Source: Woeseiaceae bacterium (GTDB taxonomy: Bacteria; Pseudomonadota; Gammaproteobacteria; Steroidobacterales; Woeseiaceae). Taken from it: DNA of 64,000 nt. The notes under the pieces are model-generated. The model saw only the letters and a list, made by a program, of their open reading frames with translations, did not search any database and was not told the origin of the DNA. Every line of letters begins with the position of its first letter. The stretch's first letter is position 1. The translations under genes and the position numbers were made by a program. The stretch is from assembly GCA_028280615.1 (NCBI GenBank), contig JANQLK010000016.1, forward strand, positions 372,001-436,000, given 5' to 3'. Shown here piece by piece: positions 19,161 through 26,630 of the stretch.

Positions 19161-20345
19161 ATGCCGAATATACTGTATGCGAGTGATGTCTCTGCCGATA
19201 TCAAGAGGTTGGATCATGCGTGGGAAACGCCCGACACCTTTGTGTTTCTGCCGGACAAATCTGGTGACAGTCAGGACGCAATCGAGGCCGCGCTCTCGCA
19301 TCTTCCAGATGCCTATTCCACGGGTCATTACGGCCTTCTGACGTCCGGTAGCACCGGAAGACCGAAGCTGGTCATCACATCGAGGGAACGGTCAAGGTTG
19401 CTTGCGCAAGTCCTGCACGAGCAGCAGGAATCGGAAGAGGTAGACGAAACCATTGTCGCTCTTCCGCTGACCTACTGCTACAGCTTCGTAAACCAGTACC
19501 TGTGGGCTCGCGCGACGGGTCGACGGCTCGTCATGACAGCGGGGCTCACCCGTCCTGATGAGCTGAAGTCAGCGCTGCTGGACGCCGAGAACGCGATGAT
19601 ATGTCTAGTCGGTGCGCAGGTGCCCTTGCTCATGAAGTACTATGGAGGCTCGGTATTTTCCGGCGTGATCAGAGTTCATTTCGCGGGCGGCCGCTTTCCC
19701 GCCGAGCGGCTCGATGACGTGCGCCAGATCTTCCCTAACGCTAGAATATTCAACAACTACGGGTGCGCGGAGGCGATGCCGAGATTGACACTGAGACCAG
19801 CCGAAGCTGCCGAGGAGGCAGGACACGTTGGGTGGCCGCTGCCGGGTATCGAAATCAGGTCGTCGCCCAGAGGCGAGCTGGTGTTTCGCAGCCCTTATGG
19901 TGCCGTCGGGCAGGCAGAGGAGGCCGGCTTTCGCACCATCGGGCCCGAAGACTGGGTGAAGACCGGCGATCTGGGGAGGCAGATGGACGATGGCCATGTC
20001 GAACTCACCGCTCGGTCATCCGAGGTGTTCAAGCGCCATGGCGAAAAAGTCTCTATTCCAGTCGTTTTGAAGTCCGTTGCCGCTGTTTGGCAGGGAAACG
20101 CGGGCACCTACCGTGAAGTCGATGGCGCCGGTGAAGACGGCTTCGTGTTAGTCGTCGCACCGCATCCTGACAAGACCGAGGTTCGGAGCATTTTGTTGAC
20201 GCTCCGGAGCAATCACGCCCGGGCGTATTGGCCCTTGCGAATCGAGAGTATGTCGGAGCTACCGTTATTGCCTAACGGAAAAGTCGACCTCCGGGCGCTG
20301 GGTGAGCAGGCCGAACTGACGGAGCATTGGAGGCAACGAATCTAG
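19161..20345 (+). CDS. Short AMP-forming acyl ligase (ANL superfamily), acyl-carrier-protein loading enzyme
   Basis: This is a 394-residue adenylating enzyme, shorter than the usual 500 or so because most of the N-terminal region before the P-loop is missing. Motifs are intact: LLTSGSTGRPK (59-69), NNYGCAEAMPRL (about 200), VKTGDLG (about 265) and the C-terminal NGKVDLRAL with the catalytic Lys. It should activate a small carboxylic acid as acyl-AMP and load the carrier protein encoded immediately downstream. ATG 19161 was chosen over TTG 19125. No clear ribosome site precedes it, and a possible -10-like TACCAT lies just upstream, so the message may be leaderless (weak inference). It is the first gene of a tight eleven-gene rightward operon. 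Confidence 0.82.
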   Translation: MPNILYASDVSADIKRLDHAWETPDTFVFLPDKSGDSQDAIEAALSHLPDAYSTGHYGLLTSGSTGRPKLVITSRERSRLLAQVLHEQQESEEVDETIVALPLTYCYSFVNQYLWARATGRRLVMTAGLTRPDELKSALLDAENAMICLVGAQVPLLMKYYGGSVFSGVIRVHFAGGRFPAERLDDVRQIFPNARIFNNYGCAEAMPRLTLRPAEAAEEAGHVGWPLPGIEIRSSPRGELVFRSPYGAVGQAEEAGFRTIGPEDWVKTGDLGRQMDDGHVELTARSSEVFKRHGEKVSIPVVLKSVAAVWQGNAGTYREVDGAGEDGFVLVVAPHPDKTEVRSILLTLRSNHARAYWPLRIESMSELPLLPNGKVDLRALGEQAELTEHWRQRI

Positions 20346-20591
20346 ATGAGCAACCACCAGAAACTAAAGGAACTGTTGATGGACGTGTTCCTAATCGACG
20401 AGTCCGAGTACACGCTCGAAATGTCACAGGACGACGTGGAGACGTGGGACTCAATGGGCCTGGTGGCGATGGGGGTGGGCGTCGAGGAGACATTTGGCTA
20501 CCACCTTACGCAGGAAGAGGCGCTTTCCGTCAAGAAGTTCCAGGACGTCGTCGACATACTGACGTCCAAGGGCATCCCCTTCGATGACTGA
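20346..20591 (+). CDS. Acyl/peptidyl carrier protein
   Basis: This is an 81-residue acidic carrier protein. The phosphopantetheine site is ETWDSMGLV with Ser36, the usual D-S motif at the start of helix 2. The rest has the expected four-helix pattern. It would carry the acyl group activated by the upstream ligase, from which it is separated by no spacer. The downstream dehydrogenase gene overlaps it by 8 bp. This specialised carrier, distinct from the fatty-acid ACP, suggests a dedicated acyl intermediate handed to the LuxE/LuxC-like enzymes or to an acyltransferase. Confidence 0.88.
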   Translation: MSNHQKLKELLMDVFLIDESEYTLEMSQDDVETWDSMGLVAMGVGVEETFGYHLTQEEALSVKKFQDVVDILTSKGIPFDD

Positions 20592-21510
20592 GCCCGTCGA
20601 GATGGGACTTGACGATCTATGCGCCCTTTCTGGCGATAGCACTGAAGTCTGGGCCACTTCCTCTCTTCGACCGAAGCTGCGAGAAAAGCTGCGATATCGT
20701 GTGGGGAAACCCGGCTATCCTGCTCCTGGTACGGTGCGAGTTGTCGCCGTCGGCGGCGGCAAGTTACTCGACGCCGCAAAGGCGTGGCGAGCCGATTACA
20801 GCCCGGCAACCCAACTGATCGCCGTGCCTTCGATTTGGGGCAGCGGCGCCGAGGTGTCGCCGGTTGTAGTCGCCGATATTGACGGCAGCAAGTCGATTCG
20901 CATCGACGACCGGTTCCTGCCCGACCACGTCGTCTACTGGCCCGAACTCGCAAAAGAGATTCCGGACCACCTGGCGGTATCGGCATGCGGCGACACGTGG
21001 TCGCATGCCCTCGAAGGATTTCTCTCGCCGCTGGCAAGTGAGACGCTACGGATGGATATTGCGGCCCTTATAAGTCGTATGCTGGATGTTCCTCTTGGAA
21101 ATGATCCCGCCTGGTTCAGGTTGAGCAGCGAAGCCTGCGCTGCGCAGGCGCGATCCAGCGTGGGCCTGGTGCACGGCATCGCGCACACGCTCGAGTGCAT
21201 ACTGATTCGGGAGCAACCGGAGAGCCGCTGGGGGCACGCAAAGCTCTGTTCGACATTCCTGGCGCCCGTCATGGCTTTCAATGGCCAGGGCGACGGCAAG
21301 TCGAGTCGTCTGTTGGCAGAGTTCGGTATTGAGGCCGAGCGTGTCATGGACGTGGTCGGCAGGCTGCATGATTTCGACGCATATTGCGCTGCCATGCCTC
21401 TCCTGGCCGAGAACTGGCGCACGGTCCTTCGCGACCAATGCTCGCGAACCAACGTTCGCTTGGTGCGACCTGCAGACATAGAATTTTTCGAGGCGTGGAG
21501 TCCAGATTGA
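20584..21510 (+). CDS. Iron-containing (group III) alcohol dehydrogenase-like protein, short form
   Basis: This is a 308-residue protein of the Fe-ADH/glycerol dehydrogenase superfamily, about 70 residues shorter than usual. The nucleotide-binding VAVGGGKLLDAAKA lies at 54-67 and SIWGSGAEVS at 83-92. All four family metal ligands appear present: Asp137 and His141 (GDTWSHALEG), His201 (VHGIAHTLE) and His218 (WGHAKLC). It would interconvert an aldehyde or ketone and an alcohol with NAD(P)H. Its place beside LuxE- and LuxC-type genes suggests it reduces the aldehyde they release. ATG 20584 overlaps the carrier-protein gene by 8 bp, and its stop overlaps the next start. Confidence 0.8.
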   Translation: MTEPVEMGLDDLCALSGDSTEVWATSSLRPKLREKLRYRVGKPGYPAPGTVRVVAVGGGKLLDAAKAWRADYSPATQLIAVPSIWGSGAEVSPVVVADIDGSKSIRIDDRFLPDHVVYWPELAKEIPDHLAVSACGDTWSHALEGFLSPLASETLRMDIAALISRMLDVPLGNDPAWFRLSSEACAAQARSSVGLVHGIAHTLECILIREQPESRWGHAKLCSTFLAPVMAFNGQGDGKSSRLLAEFGIEAERVMDVVGRLHDFDAYCAAMPLLAENWRTVLRDQCSRTNVRLVRPADIEFFEAWSPD

Positions 21511-22553
21511 GCGCACTTCTCGACAAATCGCCATACGGACCGCGGGACGAGGAAGCACTCCTCGCGGAGATGAACCAGCTCACCGAGCATCATCTCGGCG
21601 CCTGCGAGGAGTATGCCAGGGTCTGGCCAGACTGGGAGCCGGCGACGGCCGTCGAGCAGTTGCCCTTTTTGCATGTTGGCACGTTTAAGTGGATCGACTT
21701 TCGCAGCAGTTCCGCCGAAATCAAGCACGAACGGACGCTGCTGTCATCGGCGACGACGAGCGGTACGCCGAGCCGGATCGCGCTCGACGAGAAAAGCTCC
21801 GCATTGCAGAGTCGCAGTTCACTCGCGATTCTCTCGGACTTTGTCGGACAGGCCGAGCGACCACTGCTCGTAGTAGACTCCGCGCGGTCGCTGCGCATGC
21901 GCGGGGAAATGTCCGCGCGCATCGCGGCGGCGATGAGCCTTCGCCCACTGTCCTCCGACATCTACTTTCTGCTGGCGACGCCGGAGGACCCTTCAAGCAT
22001 GAAGTGGGACCTTCTCGGCAAGGTTCTCGATCAGTTCGACGATCTGCTTGTGTACGGCTTTACCTGGATTTTGCATTCGTCCTGGGGAGCGGCCGGCGTG
22101 CCGGACAACATCCGGGCAAGGCTGGCTGACAAGACGATCTGCTTCGTCCACAGCGGTGGGTGGAAAAAGCTTGAGGCCGAACGCGTTACGCGGGAGGCCT
22201 TCGACGAAGCGCTCTTGGCGGGTTTGTCAGCCGAATCAAAAGTCGTCGATTTCTACGGACTGGTCGAGCAGGTGGGAGTCATCTATCCGCTGTGCGAGGC
22301 CGGTTACCGTCACACACCCGTGTGGGCCGACGTCATCGTCCGCGATTCTCTGGAGATGCGACCACTGGATGACGAACCCGGGCAGCTGCAGCTCATGAAC
22401 GTGCTTGCCGCGGGCGCGCCGTATCACAGCGTCCTGACCGAGGACGTCGGTCGCATTGTTCCCGGCACCTGCCCGTGCGGACGGTCGGGAAAGCGCTTTG
22501 AACTGCTTGGTCGCCTGCCGAAGTCGGAGGCACGGGGTTGCGCGAATGTCTAG
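21507..22553 (+). CDS. LuxE-family acyl-protein synthetase
   Basis: This is a 348-residue member of the LuxE acyl-protein synthetase family, which activates a carboxylate with ATP and holds the acyl group on a cysteine before passing it to the reductase. It has the ATSGTPSRIALDE phosphate-binding loop, DFYGLVEQVGVIYPLC, and a Cys-containing C-terminus: CPCG (Cys322, Cys324) and the final RGC (Cys345), which matches the position of the acylated Cys in LuxE. TTG 21507 was chosen: GGAG lies 6 nt upstream and TTGA overlaps the previous stop. In light-emitting bacteria this enzyme pairs with LuxC. Here no luxA/luxB is present, so the aldehyde has another fate. Confidence 0.85.
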   Translation: MSALLDKSPYGPRDEEALLAEMNQLTEHHLGACEEYARVWPDWEPATAVEQLPFLHVGTFKWIDFRSSSAEIKHERTLLSSATTSGTPSRIALDEKSSALQSRSSLAILSDFVGQAERPLLVVDSARSLRMRGEMSARIAAAMSLRPLSSDIYFLLATPEDPSSMKWDLLGKVLDQFDDLLVYGFTWILHSSWGAAGVPDNIRARLADKTICFVHSGGWKKLEAERVTREAFDEALLAGLSAESKVVDFYGLVEQVGVIYPLCEAGYRHTPVWADVIVRDSLEMRPLDDEPGQLQLMNVLAAGAPYHSVLTEDVGRIVPGTCPCGRSGKRFELLGRLPKSEARGCANV

Positions 22554-23730
22554 CGTCGCGCATTTGTTCACGTCATCAGCCGGTAGTTCGGCGGTGTACC
22601 TGCCGTTCGAGCTAAGGCAGACTATTTCAGATTGGTCCGCTTTGCGCCTGACCATGGCCCGGCAAGTACCGGACGGGTTCACGCGCGATGAGTGGGCTTA
22701 CCTGATCACGTTCCTTGATGCCGCGAACCTGACGCGACCGTTCGTGCAGTCCTTCGGCGAGGTTGCGGAGGCCCGGCCAAACGACGTTGACAGAGTATTT
22801 CGACGCCGCGGCAACATCGGCATCTGGTTGCCTGGAAACGTCAGCCTGCTCGGTCCGCTGACGATGATCCTGCTGAGCCTTACCGGAAATCGTATCCGAA
22901 TGAAGGGCGCTACGAATGCCGAGGACCTGGCCGGTGTGTTTCTCGAGTTTGCCCGCACACATCTGCCAGGCGGGGCGTTGCGCGATTACCTCGAGAGCGA
23001 TGTGCACTATGAAGTATTCGATCGAAATGACCCGCGCAACCGCGATATGGCGGCCCAGGCGGACATCCGCATTGCCTTTGGGTCGAACGAGGCCGTGCAG
23101 TCCATCCTGGCCATGGATCACCCCCTGAGCAGCGTCGGTATTGCCTTTGCCGACCGACAGTCCGAGGCGTGGATCGAGCGAGACGCCGTGTCTGAGGCGC
23201 TCCTGACCGACCTGATCAAGGTCTTCGCTATATACGGCCAGGCGGGATGTACCTCGCCGCGCAAAGCGGCAATTCTCGGGGCGACAAGATCGGAAGTTGT
23301 TGCTATACGGGATCGTGTACGGGCCATGTGGCCGGATGTAATCCGCGGTATGCCGGATCCGCATGTGGCGTCGGAGAATGTGATGTGGAGGCAATGCGCG
23401 GCCGCTCAGGGCTGGAACGCGGTCCTGGCGCCGCACAATGCGGCGGTACTTGCGGTCGGAAGTGCTATCGCAGATGTGCCGTCAGGGTCCATGGTACTCG
23501 CTTTCGTGGCGTCGCAATTCGATGAAGCTATTGAGGCCTTGCCGAAACAGATCCAGACGATCGGCTATGGTGTCGCCAACTCCACGTTGGGTCAGCAGTG
23601 GCTTGACGTACCGGGCAACACGGGCGTCGACCGACTCGTACCGATAGGGAGGATGCATCACTTCGGTCCGGTTTGGGACGGGCAGGACTATTGGCGCCAG
23701 GCATTCGAAGAGGTGGAGGTTCTGCAATGA
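22546..23730 (+). CDS. LuxC-family acyl-CoA/acyl-protein reductase
   Basis: This is a 394-residue LuxC-type reductase, an aldehyde-dehydrogenase-fold enzyme that reduces an enzyme-bound acyl thioester to aldehyde with NADPH. The nucleophile region is FAIYGQAGCTSPRKA with Cys235, matching the (S/A)C(S/T)SP motif of LuxC. GNIGIWLPGNVSLLGPL near residue 90 is another family block. ATG 22546 overlaps the LuxE stop (ATGTCTAG) and has GGGG about 8 nt upstream. The protein is shorter than Vibrio LuxC (about 480), mainly at the N-terminus. With LuxE and the Fe-ADH it forms a likely carboxylate-to-aldehyde-to-alcohol route. Confidence 0.86.
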   Translation: MSSVAHLFTSSAGSSAVYLPFELRQTISDWSALRLTMARQVPDGFTRDEWAYLITFLDAANLTRPFVQSFGEVAEARPNDVDRVFRRRGNIGIWLPGNVSLLGPLTMILLSLTGNRIRMKGATNAEDLAGVFLEFARTHLPGGALRDYLESDVHYEVFDRNDPRNRDMAAQADIRIAFGSNEAVQSILAMDHPLSSVGIAFADRQSEAWIERDAVSEALLTDLIKVFAIYGQAGCTSPRKAAILGATRSEVVAIRDRVRAMWPDVIRGMPDPHVASENVMWRQCAAAQGWNAVLAPHNAAVLAVGSAIADVPSGSMVLAFVASQFDEAIEALPKQIQTIGYGVANSTLGQQWLDVPGNTGVDRLVPIGRMHHFGPVWDGQDYWRQAFEEVEVLQ

Positions 23731-24449
23731 TCAGAGAGCACGAGTTCAATACGCGTTGGTGGGGGTCCAGTGTTGGGATACTTGATGACCCGGCCTTCTT
23801 CGATCTCGATACGGACGTGCAGGCCGATGCCTGCGCGCCGTACTCCTGGATCGAGTTTTCGACACAGATTGATGCAGCGCCGCACCCGGAGAAGCTGGGG
23901 CGCGCCGGCTTTCGTAACGTCGACGCGCAGGTGCGATTTCGCATAGGCCTGTCTGGTCTTGCTTCGGCACCGAGTGTCGAGCGGCTTGCGGTGCAAAGCG
24001 CGGACGAGCAACCGTTCGATGTCTCGGGAAGCGAACTGTTGGATTTTGTGCATGAGCGATTCCGTTTTCTGCCCGGCATTACGGCGGAGCGCATCAATGA
24101 CCGGTACGCCTTGTGGTCCAATCGCCTGATCGCGGATTATCCGCAGTGGTGCTTGCGAATCTCGGACGGGGACGAGGTCCAAGGCTGGTTCCTGGCCCAG
24201 GCAAAACCCGACAGACCGCTGCACCTGACCCTTGCGATGCTCAGGTCGGATGCGCACATCTCCGGACACTTGCTCTACCAGAAGGCCCTGCTCGAATTTG
24301 CCGCACGTGGCGCACGAATCGGCGAAGCGGAGTTCAGTATTGGCAACACGGCGGTAATGAACATCTATGCCAGTCTCGGCGCCAGGTTTCTGCATCCGAA
24401 GGGCTACTGGCACTGGTGGCCGAGAGTCCGAGACGGAGCCACCAATTGA
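23727..24449 (+). CDS. GNAT acetyltransferase, WecD-like
   Basis: This is a 240-residue GNAT-fold protein. The C-terminal NTAVMNIYASLGARFLHPKGYWHWW matches the end of dTDP-fucosamine N-acetyltransferase WecD (GN-A-x4-Y-x2-GA...YW). The N-terminal half has the FNTRWWGSSVG start and the FR-F-L-P...Y..W pattern of that family. It probably transfers an acetyl or other acyl group to the 4-amino group of a dTDP-4-amino-6-deoxyhexose. The sugar precursor would come from RmlA, RmlB and the aminotransferase of the convergent operon. ATG 23727 forms an ATGA overlap with the LuxC stop. The acyl donor may be CoA or the operon's own carrier. Confidence 0.75.
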   Translation: MIREHEFNTRWWGSSVGILDDPAFFDLDTDVQADACAPYSWIEFSTQIDAAPHPEKLGRAGFRNVDAQVRFRIGLSGLASAPSVERLAVQSADEQPFDVSGSELLDFVHERFRFLPGITAERINDRYALWSNRLIADYPQWCLRISDGDEVQGWFLAQAKPDRPLHLTLAMLRSDAHISGHLLYQKALLEFAARGARIGEAEFSIGNTAVMNIYASLGARFLHPKGYWHWWPRVRDGATN

Positions 24450-24474
24450 CTAGCCGCGGGGATAGGTAAGGACA

Positions 24475-25767
24475 GTGGCGCATCGCCTCCGCGGCGTTTT
24501 GTCAAATATGCGGGCCGTCAGTTATTTCGTAATTCGAATTGCTGTGGCTGTGCTCGGCAACGGGACGGCGCGCCGTTTCCTCGAGTCACCCAGTTGGGGC
24601 GACACGGAGTCGCCACCATCCGGACCGACTCTGGACATTGATGCTGAGGAAACGGATCTTCCCGGCTGTCCGTTTGACGCAATATCGACTTCCGACGGCG
24701 ATTGTGTGTTTGTATCGCTGCAAAAGCCGGGAGGGACGCAGCGAACGCCCGGGTCGATTGCAGTGCTGCTTAGAGACCGTGGAAATCTGCGTTTGAGCCA
24801 CGAGATAGCATTGCCCGCTGCAGCTTGGGGGCTGGCACTGGTTCAGGATGGCAATCTCCTTGCTGTCGCAAACAGCCATGGCGTAGCTTTGCTAGACGCA
24901 GTTGCGGCGCGCGAGAAGGCCAAGGACCCGATCATCGGAATTGCTCACTACGGTCGTGACCTCCAGACAATCCGGGTTCTCGAATCCAAAGACGGGAATT
25001 GGCTATACGCCAGCGACGAGCACAATAGAACGGTCAGCATTCTCGACCTCCGTCGGGCCTGTGCCGAAGGATTCGATGCGGAGCGCCTGGTGAGTCAGGT
25101 TCCAGTAGACCTGTCGCCCCTCGGCATGATGCTGTCAGCGGACGGTGCATATCTTTACGTGACGTGCGAGATGAGCCGGGTTGCGGCGCCAGATCTCGTC
25201 AACTGGTTCGTATGGGGAGCCACGTTGAGAGGCAGACTCAAGCGCGCTGGCGTCCTGAGCACCATAGATCTCGCCACTGCAATTCATGACCCGGAATGTG
25301 CGGTCGTGGCCAAACCGATTGCCGGCGGTCACCCCGTCCGCGTACAACAAGCCGCAGACGGGAAGACAGCATGGGTCACTGCACGCGCCAGTAATCAGCT
25401 CATCGCGTTTCAAACGGATATACCCGATTCGCCAGTGTCGATCGCGACCACGCCCGTCGGACCAGCGCCTGTCGGTGTTGCGCTTCTTGACGACCTTGGA
25501 GTCGTCCTTGTTGCCAATTCGAATCGATTCGCATCGGATCAAGGTCGAGGATCATTGTCCGTCATTGACTTGAAAAGGGCTCTGAAAGGCAAACCCGCTT
25601 GCCTCGGCCACATAACGGTCGGTTCCTTCCCTCGTGAGATCACTGTCGACCATCAGAACGGGTTGGTCAATGTAACGAACTTTGACTCCAAAAGCCTGAC
25701 TGAAATTTCAATTGCATCCATCGAACGCGCGGTTGCTGCTGCACGTCCTGGTCTTCTGGAGGAATGA
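24475..25767 (+). CDS. YVTN/YncE-type beta-propeller protein, copy 1
   Basis: This is a 430-residue protein with a short hydrophobic N-terminal segment (FVIRIAVAVLG) and then repeated YVTN-like blades: CVFVSLQKPGGTQR, LLAVANSHGVALLD, WLYASDEHNRTVSILDL, YLYVTCEMSR, TAWVTARASNQLIAF, VVLVANSNRF and LVNVTNFDSKSLTEI. It is probably membrane-anchored or periplasmic and used for binding. No catalytic residues are evident. A clear paralogue lies at 31782-33071 on the other strand. The two share long stretches such as SDEHNRT(V/I)SILDL and PDLVNWFVWxATL. GTG 24475 is used; ATG 24508 is an alternative. The function is unknown. Confidence 0.72.
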   Translation: MAHRLRGVLSNMRAVSYFVIRIAVAVLGNGTARRFLESPSWGDTESPPSGPTLDIDAEETDLPGCPFDAISTSDGDCVFVSLQKPGGTQRTPGSIAVLLRDRGNLRLSHEIALPAAAWGLALVQDGNLLAVANSHGVALLDAVAAREKAKDPIIGIAHYGRDLQTIRVLESKDGNWLYASDEHNRTVSILDLRRACAEGFDAERLVSQVPVDLSPLGMMLSADGAYLYVTCEMSRVAAPDLVNWFVWGATLRGRLKRAGVLSTIDLATAIHDPECAVVAKPIAGGHPVRVQQAADGKTAWVTARASNQLIAFQTDIPDSPVSIATTPVGPAPVGVALLDDLGVVLVANSNRFASDQGRGSLSVIDLKRALKGKPACLGHITVGSFPREITVDHQNGLVNVTNFDSKSLTEISIASIERAVAAARPGLLEE

Positions 25768-25769
25768 TT

Positions 25770-26630
25770 ATGAACATTGAGCGACCACGTCGCTTCATAG
25801 TGGCCGGCATGCCACGGACGGCGACGACATTTCTATACCAGCGTTTCCAGGAGCACCCGGCCATCTTTTGCCCGTTTCGCAAGGAAACGAACTACTTTTC
25901 CGTGAACTTTCACAAGGGGACCGAGTGGTACGACAAGCTATATGCGGATATGCCGGACGAGCAGATAGGCGCTGACGTGAGTCCAGTCTATTTCCTCGAC
26001 GAAGAGGCCATCGACCGCATTCAGGTTCACGCGCCGGACGCGCCAATAGTCCTGGGAATTCGGCCAGCGAGTGCATGGGCGCTGTCGTGGTATACCCAAG
26101 TGCTGAGCAACCACATTGGAACGAAACCGAGCTTTGAGGAATTTGCAACCGGGTACAGGTATCAGATCAGTGGGGGTGAGGTTTGGCAAGACTTCCGAAA
26201 CGGCTTCGTAAGGCGAACGGTTGAGCATTATCAAGATGTCTTTGCGGACAGACTATTTCTTTATCACTTTCGAGCGCTTCGCGAGGACCCCCTTCGCCTG
26301 ATCAACAGCATAGAAGAATTTGTCGGCGTACAGAAGTACTTTTCGGAGGACAACCTTAAGAACGAGATCGTAAATGCTGGAACTCGTCGAAACATCGGAG
26401 TCATCGCCTATCTGCTGGGCAGGGAGGGCTTCGTTGAGGCATTAGGGCGATATCTTCCGCGTCGAGTGGTTCAAACTGCCCGAAATGTCTATGTCAAATT
26501 TGGAGCAAACAAGAAAGACGTCAAAAGCCCTGCATTCACTGATGAAGAAGTTCGTCTTGCCAAGCAGATATTTGCAGACGATGATCGCTGGATTGAAGAA
26601 CAATTCCAGGACCGTTCAATCATATCGTGA
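25770..26630 (+). CDS. Sulfotransferase (PAPS-dependent)
   Basis: This is a 286-residue sulfotransferase-family protein. The 5'-phosphosulfate loop is VAGMPRTATTFLYQRFQEHP (residues 11-30). IVLGIRPASAWALSWYTQ near 95 is the 3'-phosphate-binding region with the Arg and Ser expected in heparan-type sulfotransferases. It would transfer sulfate from PAPS to a hydroxyl or amine of the saccharide. ATG 25770 has GGAGGA 6 nt upstream. The ATG at 25764 directly abuts that site and is less likely. It is followed by an overlapping GTGA start of the GMC gene. PAPS-forming genes are not in the window, so cofactor must come from elsewhere. Confidence 0.82.
   Translation: MNIERPRRFIVAGMPRTATTFLYQRFQEHPAIFCPFRKETNYFSVNFHKGTEWYDKLYADMPDEQIGADVSPVYFLDEEAIDRIQVHAPDAPIVLGIRPASAWALSWYTQVLSNHIGTKPSFEEFATGYRYQISGGEVWQDFRNGFVRRTVEHYQDVFADRLFLYHFRALREDPLRLINSIEEFVGVQKYFSEDNLKNEIVNAGTRRNIGVIAYLLGREGFVEALGRYLPRRVVQTARNVYVKFGANKKDVKSPAFTDEEVRLAKQIFADDDRWIEEQFQDRSIIS

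Noticed and set aside
21507-23730. Bioluminescence (lux) operon
   Set aside because: Only LuxE- and LuxC-family genes are present. No luxA, luxB or luxD homologue is found in the window, so light production is not supported.
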